Below, piece after piece: positions 1 through 5,877 of a DNA stretch of 8,023 bases. Origin of the DNA: an uncultured Actinomycetes bacterium (GTDB taxonomy: Bacteria; Actinomycetota; Thermoleophilia; Solirubrobacterales; Solirubrobacteraceae); assembly GCA_937888775.1 (NCBI GenBank), contig CALAQT010000105.1, forward strand, positions 1-8,023. Direction: 5' to 3'. Position numbers and translations under genes: made by a program. The notes beneath the pieces are model-generated. The model had not been told where the DNA came from, made no database searches, and saw only the letters and a program-made list of their open reading frames with translations. How positions within the stretch are numbered: position 1 is the stretch's first letter; each line of letters begins with the position of its first letter.

Positions 1-35
1 AGGCCCGACCCCCACAAACACTGGGGATCGGGCCT
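1..35 (-). terminator. Hairpin downstream of the secreted repeat protein, probable terminator
   Basis: Arms AGGCCCGA (1-8) and TCGGGCCT (28-35) pair perfectly. The pairing continues inward through C10-A14 with T22-G26, with one C/A mismatch (9/27), and leaves a 7-base loop. The hairpin starts 22 bases past the stop codon of the leftmost gene. Any T-tract for minus-strand transcription would lie beyond the window edge, so intrinsic termination cannot be confirmed. It could also act on plus-strand transcripts entering from outside the other end. Confidence 0.6.
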
Positions 36-56
36 CAAACCCTCAAAAACTTCCGG

Positions 57-2141
57 CTAGCCGCGGCCCTGGCCGACGATCACCGCACCCGACTCGGTCG
101 AGATGACGCACAGGCGGGCGGAGGGACACGACAGCCCCGTGAGCCCCTTGCCCACCATCGCTCGCCGCCAGGACCGAGCACCTCCCGTCGGCCGATTCGA
201 CAACAGCACGTTGCCCCGCCGGTCGAGCACCGCGCAGAACGACGCCGATGCACATGAGATCGACGCCAGCTCGTGATGCCCTTCGGGGCGGGCACGGTGC
301 CACCCCTTCGCGCGCCCCGCCGGATCATGGGTCGTGATCACGTTGCCCACATCGTCGACCGCAGCGCAGAACGAGTTCGTCGGGCACGAAACGTCGACAA
401 CGGCTGGGGTCAACGAGCCGTTCATGGCCGACTTCGCCTCGACGTACGTGAACTTCCAGTCCTGCGCACCGTTGGTCGAGACCGCGACCGTCCCACCCTG
501 GGCATCGGCGGCGACGCACAGCGACTTGGAGGGGCACGAAACGGTCCGGAAGAAGTCGTACTCGTACTGGCCGACCGCTTCGGCCTGCCACGTCGACGCT
601 CCCTGGAGCGGGTGGCGGGAAACCTCCAGGTTGTAATTGGATGCAAAGCGGGGGGCGACGCACAGCGTGTTTGGCGCGCAGCCGATCGCGGTGAGGGAGT
701 CGATCTGGGTGACGCCGTTGTTGTCCGGCGAGAACAGCTCGAGATCCGCGAGGGTCCAGGCCGGCGGCCCGCCGGTCGGCTGAGTCGTCGTCGCTACGTA
801 GTCACGTCCGACCGTGGCGCAGAAGCGGATCGACGGGCAGGAGATCCCGCTGATGCTGAATCCTGGGTTGATGTCGGTCACCTTCCACGTCGTCGCTTGC
901 CCGGTCGGCCGAGTCGTGCTGATCGCGTCACCGGCACTGTCGGCCGCGACACACAGCGAGGGTGACGGACACGAGACGCCGGTCAGCCCCGGGTGCTGGA
1001 CCGGGCCGCCGCCAAGCTGCGGCGAGAGCATCCAGCCGGGAGCGGGCGCTGTGGGGGCGGTCGAGACTGCGACGCTGCCCTGGGTATCGCCGGCTAGGCA
1101 CAACGATCCCGACTGGCAAGCGATCGAGCCAAACCCGCTGGGATCGACCCCCTTAGCCAACTCCCAGGCCTGCGCACCGCCGCTCGGATGGGACGAGGCG
1201 ATCAGGTTGCCATTCGAATCCCCGGCCACGCACGGTCCACCGGCGGCGCACGAAACCGAGGTGATCGTGTTGGGGCTGTCGACGATGACCGCCTTCCAGG
1301 TCTGCGCGCCACCGGCGGGGTCCTGCGAGACGACCACTTCGCCGGCATCGTCGGTGGCCACGCAGAGCGAGGCTGATTGACAGGACACCGACAGCAAGAC
1401 CGAACCACCGAAGGTAGGAGTGATGTCCGTCCACGCCGACGCATTGCCGGTGGGATTGGTCGAGGTGACGATCTGCCCGTCAAAGTCGACCACGACGCAC
1501 AGCGACACGGTTGGGCACGACACTCCGTCGAGCTGGTGAAATCCTGGACTCGTCCGCTTGTTCCACGCTGCGGGGCCTCCGGCCGGGTTCGTCGAGGTGA
1601 AGATGTCGCTGTTACCGTTGACCGCGACGCACAGCGACACCGTTGGGCACGAGATCCCGCCGAGGCCGGTCTGAGGGTTGCCCAGCAGGTTGCTGACCGG
1701 GTTCCACGCCTCGGCGCCCCCGGTGGGATTCGTCGACGTGAGCAGATCACCCGCGCTTGCAACCGCCGCGCAGAACGATGTCGATGGGCATGACACGCTC
1801 TCAAGGGCTCCGGAGTCGATGGTCGCTCCGTTCCAGCCACTCGGGACGCTCGGATTGGTGGAGGTCTCGAGCGACCCGTAGGAGCCCACCCCGACACACA
1901 GGGTCGTCGACGGGCACGAGAGGCCGCTCAGCACCGCGGGGTGATCGAACCGGGTTGCCGTATCCACGAGCCGCGGCGCGGACCAGGCAAACGAAGACTT
2001 GTTCGCGCTCGAGGCCGTCGCGGTCCCGGCCGCCGGGCCGAGGCTCGCCACGGGCAATACGAGCGCCAGCACGAACGCGGCCCGGCCGCGCGCGAATCGC
2101 CACCCGTGCCCCAGCGTTCGCGGTGCCCCGATCATCTTCAC
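57..2141 (-). CDS. Secreted protein with 14 C-x5-C/Trp repeats, probable beta-propeller
   Basis: An exported protein of about 694 residues and unknown function. The GTG at 2141 is chosen because GGAGGGG lies about 10 bases upstream and a signal peptide follows at once: a basic stretch (R15-R20), a hydrophobic core (about 21-35, AAFVLALVLPVASLG), and an Ala-rich cleavage region near residue 43. An ATG two codons later (2135) is an alternative. From residue 76 to 678 the motif SCPSxxLCVAV recurs 14 times at about 46-residue spacing. Each copy is followed by a Gly-containing turn, a TStxPtGG-like segment and a Trp. The period and the single Trp strand before the first motif (W53) are typical of propeller blades closed by an N-terminal strand. 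Each C-x5-C pair could form a disulfide inside a blade. Fourteen blades would fit two seven-bladed propellers. No cell-wall anchor or catalytic domain is visible. The reading frame stays open upstream into the dioxygenase companion ORF, so a longer fusion is formally possible. Confidence 0.8.
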   Translation of the reverse strand: MKMIGAPRTLGHGWRFARGRAAFVLALVLPVASLGPAAGTATASSANKSSFAWSAPRLVDTATRFDHPAVLSGLSCPSTTLCVGVGSYGSLETSTNPSVPSGWNGATIDSGALESVSCPSTSFCAAVASAGDLLTSTNPTGGAEAWNPVSNLLGNPQTGLGGISCPTVSLCVAVNGNSDIFTSTNPAGGPAAWNKRTSPGFHQLDGVSCPTVSLCVVVDFDGQIVTSTNPTGNASAWTDITPTFGGSVLLSVSCQSASLCVATDDAGEVVVSQDPAGGAQTWKAVIVDSPNTITSVSCAAGGPCVAGDSNGNLIASSHPSGGAQAWELAKGVDPSGFGSIACQSGSLCLAGDTQGSVAVSTAPTAPAPGWMLSPQLGGGPVQHPGLTGVSCPSPSLCVAADSAGDAISTTRPTGQATTWKVTDINPGFSISGISCPSIRFCATVGRDYVATTTQPTGGPPAWTLADLELFSPDNNGVTQIDSLTAIGCAPNTLCVAPRFASNYNLEVSRHPLQGASTWQAEAVGQYEYDFFRTVSCPSKSLCVAADAQGGTVAVSTNGAQDWKFTYVEAKSAMNGSLTPAVVDVSCPTNSFCAAVDDVGNVITTHDPAGRAKGWHRARPEGHHELASISCASASFCAVLDRRGNVLLSNRPTGGARSWRRAMVGKGLTGLSCPSARLCVISTESGAVIVGQGRG
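105..1930 (-). repeat. Fourteen tandem degenerate coding repeats (~140 bp period)
   Basis: The repeat cores encode SC-x5-C and recur across most of the secreted protein gene. Most copies have diverged in DNA, but some remain close. The 28-base cores at 1493-1520 and 1625-1652 differ at one base only, which suggests that neighbouring blades were duplicated or gene-converted recently. Least typical are the core reading SCAAGGPC (sixth from the N-terminus) and the one reading GCAPNTLC (tenth). Confidence 0.8.
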
Positions 2142-2249
2142 GGCCCTATAACCCCTCCGCCTTCGTCCGGATCGCGGTGTTGGCGCAACCGATGTCGCCG
2201 GGCGGATGATACGCCGAACCAACCCGGCGCCCGCAGTGCAGCTCTGCGG

Positions 2250-2459
2250 GTCACGCCATCGCACCAGCGAGGGGTCAAGCAGCTTGTGCAGCCCGCCCTC
2301 CGGCAGCCATGCCAGGGTCTCGAGCTCGAGTGCGTCGAGGTAGCCGACGCGGCCGGTCTTGAGGTCTTCGATCCGCAGCCGAGGGCCGTTGCCGGCGTGA
2401 TCGACGCTGATCCGCACCGCCGCGAACTCGCTCGTGACCTCCGCCTCGAACTCGCTCAT
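2250..2459 (-). CDS. Small dioxygenase-operon companion protein, stop codon missing
   Basis: The ATG at 2459-2457 overlaps the beta-subunit stop (TGATG), so translation is probably coupled. About 70 residues look like a compact acidic protein, running from MSEFEAEVTSEF through GPRLRIEDLKTGRVGYLDAL to LLDPSLVRWRD. I do not recognise a named family. Its place after beta suggests an accessory role in the same oxygenase system, which is inference. After RWRD there is no stop: the frame continues through about 36 low-complexity, Arg/Pro-rich residues that read like untranslated sequence and then into the signal peptide of the next gene. A TGA lies one frame away at 2253-2251 and would end the protein if one base were restored upstream. 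The given end marks where protein-like sequence fades, not a stop codon. Confidence 0.5.
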
Positions 2460-2932
2460 CAGATCAGGAAGGCCAGCGTGTTGAGCGGCCGGTCGTTGTT
2501 GACGAGCGAGACCTTCTTGGTCGCTATCCGCCATCGCTCACCGTCCCGGCGCAGGCGGTACTCGACGCGCCCCGCCCACATCGTGATCCCGCGCTCGCGC
2601 GACTCGTAGACGACGAAGTTCGCCGCGGCGAGCACCTCCCGACCGTCGTCGCCCAGCACCTCGACGTTGGAGATCAGCCGCCGCAGGCGGGAGGGCGGTG
2701 ACTGCGAATGGCGTTTCCCGGTGTGGTACTGCTTGATCCGAGTCGAGATGCGCGACCGGTTGTCGTAGATCACGGACATTTGCGTGTGCGGATCGCTGTC
2801 GTCGTCGCCGTACGGAACCCAGTAGACGGCGTCGTCGGTCCACAGCGCCTCCCACTCGTCGTAGGCGTGCTCGTCGGCCAGCCGCGCCTCGCGGTAGATG
2901 AACTGCTCGACCTCGCGCAGCAGCTCGGCCAC
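2459..2932 (-). CDS. Aromatic-ring-hydroxylating dioxygenase beta subunit
   Basis: This is the small, non-catalytic structural subunit of a Rieske-type ring-hydroxylating dioxygenase. The 157 residues are close to the family norm of about 160-180, with an NTF2/SnoaL-like cone fold expected. Family-typical features are the N-terminal helix with FIYREARLADEHAYDEWEALW, then TDDAVYWVPYG, the VIYDNRSRISTRI segment, the HSQSPPSRLRRLISNVEV motif, and a C-terminal WRIATKKVSLVNNDRPL. The GTG start at 2932 lies one base after the alpha-subunit stop, and GGAGG within the alpha C-terminus serves as ribosome binding site. Its own stop overlaps the next ORF. The subunit looks intact, but its alpha partner has lost its N-terminal domain, so by itself this locus should not make an active enzyme. 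The substrate cannot be told from sequence. Confidence 0.9.
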   Translation of the reverse strand: MAELLREVEQFIYREARLADEHAYDEWEALWTDDAVYWVPYGDDDSDPHTQMSVIYDNRSRISTRIKQYHTGKRHSQSPPSRLRRLISNVEVLGDDGREVLAAANFVVYESRERGITMWAGRVEYRLRRDGERWRIATKKVSLVNNDRPLNTLAFLI

Positions 2933-2933
2933 C

Positions 2934-3751
2934 TCACGCCTCCATCAGCGAGCGGTAGTGGCGCCAGATCGCGCGCTTGAGCACCAGCCACTCCGGGCGC
3001 CGCGCCTGCACCCCTCGCTGGTTGCGCTCGTACATCTCCGAGTCGTCTGCGAGCAGCAGCCCGGCGGGGCCGACAGATCCGATCGTCTGATGCAGGAGCC
3101 GCTGGTTCATCTCCGGCGCGCCCTTGAGCTGGACGGCGGTGACGTGCTGGACGGTCTCGTCGACAGCGAGCGGCTGGAGCACGAACAGCTGGATCTCGGC
3201 GATGAACAGGTTCGGGAACACCATCACCTGTGGCGAGCCGTCGATCAGGATCTCCCGAGCGCGCTCGCCATACGTGCGCTCCATGCCGGCGACGTAATCG
3301 GGAACGCGGTCCGGCGTCGTGCCGAACCACCCGAGCGGCTTGCCCTTGCGACGGAACTCCGGGCGCAGATCGTTCTCGGTGTGCCCGCCCCTGAGGTCGC
3401 GCGATACCGCCGTCGACTTGTCGCCGTACAGCTCGCCGATCCCGCTCTGCGCCACGCTGAAGATCGAGGCATGCACGAACTGGGGGTGGTAGCCGTCGGT
3501 CTCGTTCTCGACCAGCATCTTCCAGTTCGCCTTCACCCGGTGCCTGACCCACCCCGCGGTCAGCTGCACCTCGCCCTCGGGCGAGAGCCGCACCAGCCGG
3601 TCAAACGCATCGGCCGCGGCACCCAGGTGCTCGGCCAGCGATGGCCCGTCCTCGGCGAACGAGCCGAACACGAAGCCTTGATAGCTGGCGACTCGCGGCA
3701 CCCGACCCAGCCCCAGCTCCTGCTTGAGCGCGCGACCGCCGTAGCCACTAG
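2934..3751 (-). pseudogene. Dioxygenase alpha subunit, N-terminal Rieske domain lost at IS boundary
   Basis: This is the C-terminal catalytic part (about 271 residues) of a ring-hydroxylating dioxygenase large subunit. Intact members have about 420-460 residues. Visible are the post-Rieske segment RVPRVASYQGFVFGSF, the mononuclear-iron motif ENETDGYHPQFVH (Asp, His, His in D-x2-H-x4-H spacing, around 3470-3500), and the later GPAGLLLADDSEMYERNQRG, which carries the expected third carboxylate ligand. The Rieske [2Fe-2S] motif (C-x-H and C-x2-H) is absent because homology stops at the left end of the IS. The frame stays open into the IS as far as 3884, so a chimeric protein starting inside the IS (for example ATG at 3800) could be made. 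Without the Rieske domain it could not receive electrons in the usual way. The gene would have been the first of an alpha-beta-companion operon whose promoter is also gone. Confidence 0.85.
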
Positions 3752-3766
3752 ATGACTGATTCCGTT
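3752..3766 (+). repeat. IS left terminal inverted repeat
   Basis: ATGACTGATTCCGTT matches the reverse complement of the right end with one mismatch (fifth base). It partly overlaps a subterminal hairpin. Confidence 0.8.
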
Positions 3767-3784
3767 CCGGGTGTGGCGGAACGG
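3762..3784. other. Subterminal hairpin at IS left end
   Basis: CCGTTCCG (3762-3769) and CGGAACGG (3777-3784) form a perfect 8-bp stem with a 7-base loop. Such hairpins just inside IS ends are known in other elements to block translation of read-in transcripts. Here it precedes the transposase start by about 80 bases. There is no T-tract on either side. Confidence 0.5.
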
Positions 3785-3864
3785 GGTTGCGAGGGGACAT
3801 AAGAAGGGTGTCGAAGGTCGGCGTTGCTATCGCCAACGTCCACCCACCGAAAGGGGTGGTCCGC

Positions 3865-4734
3865 GTGACCGCCGATCTCGACACCCTCCTGACCGCACTT
3901 TACGTACTGGCGGACGACGTCCTGCCACGCCGGCGGCACGCTCGACGAAGTCCTCAGATCACAGACGCCGAGCTGGCGTGTCTCGCGGTCGCGCAGATCC
4001 TGCTGGACATCCCCAGCGAGCGACGGTTTCTGCGCTTCGCGATGTGCCGACTCGGGCATCTGTTCCCTTACCTGCCCAAGCAGCCTGGCTACAACAAGCG
4101 GATGCGCGCCTTGGCGCCGCAGATCGTCAGGTTGCTGAACCTGATCGCGTTCCAGTCGCCGTCCTGGTGCGACAACGTGCGGCTGCTGGACTCCACGCCG
4201 GTTCCGTGCGGGCAGTCGCGCGAAACCGTCAAACGCTCAGAGTTCGCCGGCCACGCCGCCTACGGCTACTGCGCCAGCCACAGCCGCTGCTTCTGGGGCT
4301 TCCGGCTCTACCTGCTGTGCGCGACCGACGGCATGCCGATCGCGTTCGAACTCGCCCCCGCGAACGTCCCCGAACGCAAGGTCGCCGCCGAGATGCTCGC
4401 GCGCATCAAGCTCGACGGATACACCGTGATCGCCGACAAGGGCTTCGCCGGCCACGACTTCGAGCAACTGATGGCAGAGTTCGGAGCGATCTTCCAGCGA
4501 CCCGACCGCAAAGGCGAGGAGCCCCGCTTCGGTGGCCTTGGCGGCATCCGCCAATGGATCGAATCGGTATTCGACACGCTCAAGGGCCAACTCTCCCTCG
4601 AACAACACGGCGCGATCACGATGCCCGGCCTGATGACCCGCATCTCCCAACGCCTGCTCGCACTCGCCGCCGGCCTCTGGCACAACTGGAACACCGGCAA
4701 CCCCGGCCGCCACCTCACCGCATACGACCACTAA
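3865..4734 (+). CDS. IS982-family transposase
   Basis: A DDE transposase that catalyses excision and insertion of its own element. From the GTG at 3865 it has 289 residues, the usual family size, and begins with the family-like TADLDTLLTALYVLADDVL. AAAGGGG lies about 8 bases upstream. A TTG at 3787 would add 26 residues that do not look conserved. The expected catalytic triad is visible: D109 in LLDSTPVPC, D191 in VIADKGFAG, and E233 in WIESVFDTLKGQ, followed by the C-terminal GLMTRISQRLLALAAGLWHNW segment typical of IS982. The N-terminal part (TDAELACLAVAQ, ERRFLRF) also fits. No frameshift or internal stop is seen, so the element may still be active. A short inverted repeat (CCACCC at 3840-3845 and GGGTGG at 3854-3859) overlaps the region of the ribosome binding site and could dampen translation. 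Confidence 0.88.
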   Translation: MTADLDTLLTALYVLADDVLPRRRHARRSPQITDAELACLAVAQILLDIPSERRFLRFAMCRLGHLFPYLPKQPGYNKRMRALAPQIVRLLNLIAFQSPSWCDNVRLLDSTPVPCGQSRETVKRSEFAGHAAYGYCASHSRCFWGFRLYLLCATDGMPIAFELAPANVPERKVAAEMLARIKLDGYTVIADKGFAGHDFEQLMAEFGAIFQRPDRKGEEPRFGGLGGIRQWIESVFDTLKGQLSLEQHGAITMPGLMTRISQRLLALAAGLWHNWNTGNPGRHLTAYDH

Positions 4735-4749
4735 AACGGAATCACTCAT
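4735..4749 (-). repeat. IS right terminal inverted repeat
   Basis: AACGGAATCACTCAT is the inverted partner of the left end. It begins one base after the transposase stop codon (TAA at 4732-4734), so there is almost no 3' untranslated space. Confidence 0.8.
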
Positions 4750-4753
4750 CTCT

Positions 4754-4785
4754 AGTGTCCTGAGGCGTTAACGACTCAGGACACT
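4754..4785. repeat. 32-bp near-palindrome beside the IS right end
   Basis: Perfect 11-bp arms AGTGTCCTGAG (4754-4764) and CTCAGGACACT (4775-4785) flank a 10-base centre that itself contains the palindrome CGTTAACG (4766-4773). Only the centre-flanking pair (4765/4774) breaks symmetry. It could be two abutting ends of another lost mobile element, a protein binding site, or a hairpin. There is no T-tract that would mark it as a standard terminator. Confidence 0.65.
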
Positions 4786-5024
4786 TGGATCGGGGCCGCC
4801 GAGGCTGCCCCTCTGTCAGCCCCGGGGGAGGCGCGAGCTCTATCGCTTGCAGTTTCGCGGTTGAGCCGTCGCGGCGACGAGAGCGAGAACGAAGAGCGGA
4901 GCGCTCCCTAGAGCCGCCGCGCCAGCCCAAGAGGGGAGGCGGTTTGCCGAAGCTGCCCTCGGCCACCGCTCGTCTCGAGCGGAGTGGTAGCTTGGACGTC
5001 CCCCGGGGGAGCAACGGAGCCGCT
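4786..5024. other. Region without a convincing gene
   Basis: Open frames on both strands here give Arg/Ser/Pro-rich, low-complexity translations with no recognisable motifs. No Rieske motif that could be the missing end of the dioxygenase gene was found on either strand. Local symmetry includes GGAGCGCTCC (4898-4907), a hairpin CCGCTCG/CGAGCGG with a 3-base loop (4966-4982), and the palindrome CCCCCGGGGG (5000-5009). These may be regulatory for the small gene that follows, but no clear promoter is seen. Confidence 0.5.
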
Positions 5025-5044
5025 GTGAAGAAGTACTGGAACTC

Positions 5045-5203
5045 GTGCTATGCGTCCTGCACCCGATCGCCGTCGTGCTCATCTGGATCAACCTCGCTTT
5101 GCGCCGCGACATCGGGCTGATCGCCAAGCTTACGTGGGCCATCGTCACGATCGTTTCCTTGGTTCCCTTCGTCTATTTGCTAACAGGGAGCGACTTCATA
5201 TAG
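5045..5203 (+). CDS. Small two-helix membrane protein
   Basis: In this frame 52 residues give two hydrophobic helices, LHPIAVVLIWINLAL and LTWAIVTIVSLVPFVYLLTG, separated by a charged RRDIGLIAK turn, ending SDFI. This is far too regular for chance. The second helix, with Lys-x-Thr-Trp before and Pro-Phe-x-Tyr-Leu-x-x-Gly after, recalls the short PLDc_N-type membrane segments of actinobacteria, a tentative likeness. The start is uncertain. GTG at 5045 is the only good in-frame codon but has a poor ribosome binding site, whereas GTG at 5025 has GGAG 5 bases upstream but lies in another frame. One added base between them would give a natural start (Met-Lys-x-Val-Leu-Glu-Leu-Val). It is convergent with the stress operon on the other strand. 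Confidence 0.55.
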   Translation: MLCVLHPIAVVLIWINLALRRDIGLIAKLTWAIVTIVSLVPFVYLLTGSDFI

Positions 5204-5300
5204 GGCGGCACACTCCGCACGGGTCAGGGCTGACGCTCGCGCGGCGTGAGCTGCGATCGACGACAGCGCGCTGCCTCTGGCAGCCCACGGCTCGCATCAC

Positions 5301-5335
5301 GCGGCAGTAGGTCACACCACTGCCGCCCCGCGGGG
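5301..5335. terminator. Hairpins between convergent genes, candidate bidirectional terminator
   Basis: GCGGCAGT (5301-5308) and ACTGCCGC (5319-5326) form an 8-bp perfect stem that can be extended inward by GGT/ACC. CCCCGCGGGG (5326-5335) follows immediately. The position between a plus-strand stop (5203) and a minus-strand stop (5367) suits a shared terminator. There is no T-tract on either strand, so termination is inferred from place and structure only. Confidence 0.4.
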
Positions 5336-5366
5336 CACGCGCCTGAGCATTAAGTACCGCGCATGG

Positions 5367-5525
5367 TTAGTAGTAGTGGCGTCGACCTCCGACGGCACGT
5401 CCCGTGGTGCCGAGAACCGCGAGGATCACGCCGACCGCCAGCACGATAATGCCGACGCCCCAAAGGACGGCGAGCTTCGAAACGAGAGCGGCGACAATCA
5501 GCAGGATAATGCCTAAAACGATCAT
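5367..5525 (-). CDS. Small two-helix membrane protein ending GRRHYY (DUF6131-like)
   Basis: A 52-residue protein beginning MIVLGIILLIVAALVSKLAV, with a second hydrophobic stretch VGIIVLAVGVILAVLG and a short basic tail GRAVGGRRHYY. The layout (two helices, Gly-Arg-Ala-Val-Gly-Gly-Arg-Arg-His-Tyr end) matches my recollection of the actinobacterial DUF6131 family, whose function is unknown. AGGAG sits 5 bases before the ATG. It is the last gene of the minus-strand series and is separated from the 28-residue peptide gene by about 50 bases. Confidence 0.8.
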   Translation of the reverse strand: MIVLGIILLIVAALVSKLAVLWGVGIIVLAVGVILAVLGTTGRAVGGRRHYY

Positions 5526-5576
5526 AAGGTCTCCTGACCTCTAGTTGCGGGGCATAATGACTCGCGGTCCTTGTGC

Positions 5577-5663
5577 CTACGTGCGGCGGCCTCGACGGCG
5601 AAAGCCGTATCCGCCGCCGGTCAGCAGTAGGAATAGGAGCACGATGATGAGGACTGTGAGCAT
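5577..5663 (-). CDS. 28-residue hydrophobic peptide (MLTVLIIVLL type)
   Basis: One membrane helix, MLTVLIIVLLFLLLTGGGYG, followed by the basic tail FRRRGRRT. Tiny peptides of this form, a Leu/Ile/Val helix then Gly-Gly-Gly and an aromatic/Arg end (DUF3309-like), are common next to CsbD-like and other stress genes. Their role is unknown, perhaps membrane-associated. AAGG lies 5 bases before the ATG. Its position inside a row of same-strand genes and its good ribosome binding site support it despite the length. Confidence 0.7.
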   Translation of the reverse strand: MLTVLIIVLLFLLLTGGGYGFRRRGRRT

Positions 5664-5706
5664 GTTCACCTTCTGGTGTTCGGGTGGGTTGGCTTGCGCG
5701 TGCGTG

Positions 5707-5877
5707 TTAGGTCTCGTTGTGGCCGGTGAGGGTGTCGGCGACCTTGTCGACGGTGTCCTTGACTTTTGCCTTGGCTTGGTCTGCCTTGCCCTCGTTCTTC
5801 AAGCGCCGATCGCCGGTGAGGCTGCCGGCGGCTTCTTTCAGACGGCCTTTGGTTTTGTCGACATGCTTGTCAGTCAT
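5707..5877 (-). CDS. CsbD-like stress-response protein
   Basis: A 56-residue, highly charged Lys/Asp/Ala-rich protein. The N-terminal MTDKHVDKTKGRLKEAAGSL followed by TGDRRLKNEGKADQAKAKVKD is the signature of the CsbD family, small hydrophilic proteins named for a general-stress (SigB-controlled) gene of Bacillus subtilis. Their exact function is unknown. AAGGA lies 6 bases before the ATG. The start overlaps the stop of the four-helix membrane protein as ATGA, so the two are almost certainly co-transcribed and probably translationally coupled. Confidence 0.9.
   Translation of the reverse strand: MTDKHVDKTKGRLKEAAGSLTGDRRLKNEGKADQAKAKVKDTVDKVADTLTGHNET

Larger units (their letters stand above)
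3752..4749 (+). mobile_element. IS982-family insertion sequence, complete (~1.0 kb)
   Basis: The ends are defined by inverted repeats ATGACTGATTCCGTT (3752-3766) and, as reverse complement of 4735-4749, ATGAGTGATTCCGTT, 14 of 15 identical. The length of ~998 bp is normal for IS982 relatives. One transposase gene fills the element. The flanks are CACTAG on the left and CTCTAG on the right, an imperfect 6-bp match that might be a target duplication. If the right end is placed two bases further out, a perfect CTAG duplication results but the ends become asymmetric. The element truncates the dioxygenase alpha gene. Confidence 0.85.

Noticed and set aside
273..1380. Long plus-strand open frames (273-965 and 814-1380) opposite the secreted protein gene
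   Set aside because: Their translations are Arg/Ala/Pro-rich mirrors of the repeat gene with no domain or ribosome binding site. They arise from high GC and the repetitive codons on the other strand.
105..1930. Regular repeats that might suggest a CRISPR array
   Set aside because: The period is about 140 bp, the units are degenerate and in frame, and they encode protein blades. There are no identical short repeats with unique spacers.
2142..2249. TATCAT-like -10 box near 2200 as promoter of the secreted protein gene
   Set aside because: No acceptable -35 hexamer at normal spacing was found, so it is not listed as a promoter.
2898..3755. Plus-strand frame of 285 codons opposite the dioxygenase genes
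   Set aside because: It is antisense to well-supported alpha and beta subunits, and its translation is compositionally odd with no recognisable family.
3771..4763. A second long plus-strand frame through the IS, as if the IS had two ORFs
   Set aside because: It overlaps the whole transposase in another frame, is Arg-rich and carries no motif. The transposase frame has all catalytic residues without a frameshift.
4785..5120. Plus-strand frame of 111 codons after the IS
   Set aside because: It is Ser/Arg-rich low complexity, and its last part overlaps in a different frame the clearly membrane-like small protein ending at 5203.
4750..5310. Search for the missing Rieske half of the dioxygenase right of the IS
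   Set aside because: No C-x-H/C-x2-H pattern or alpha-subunit-like sequence was seen in the minus-strand frames.
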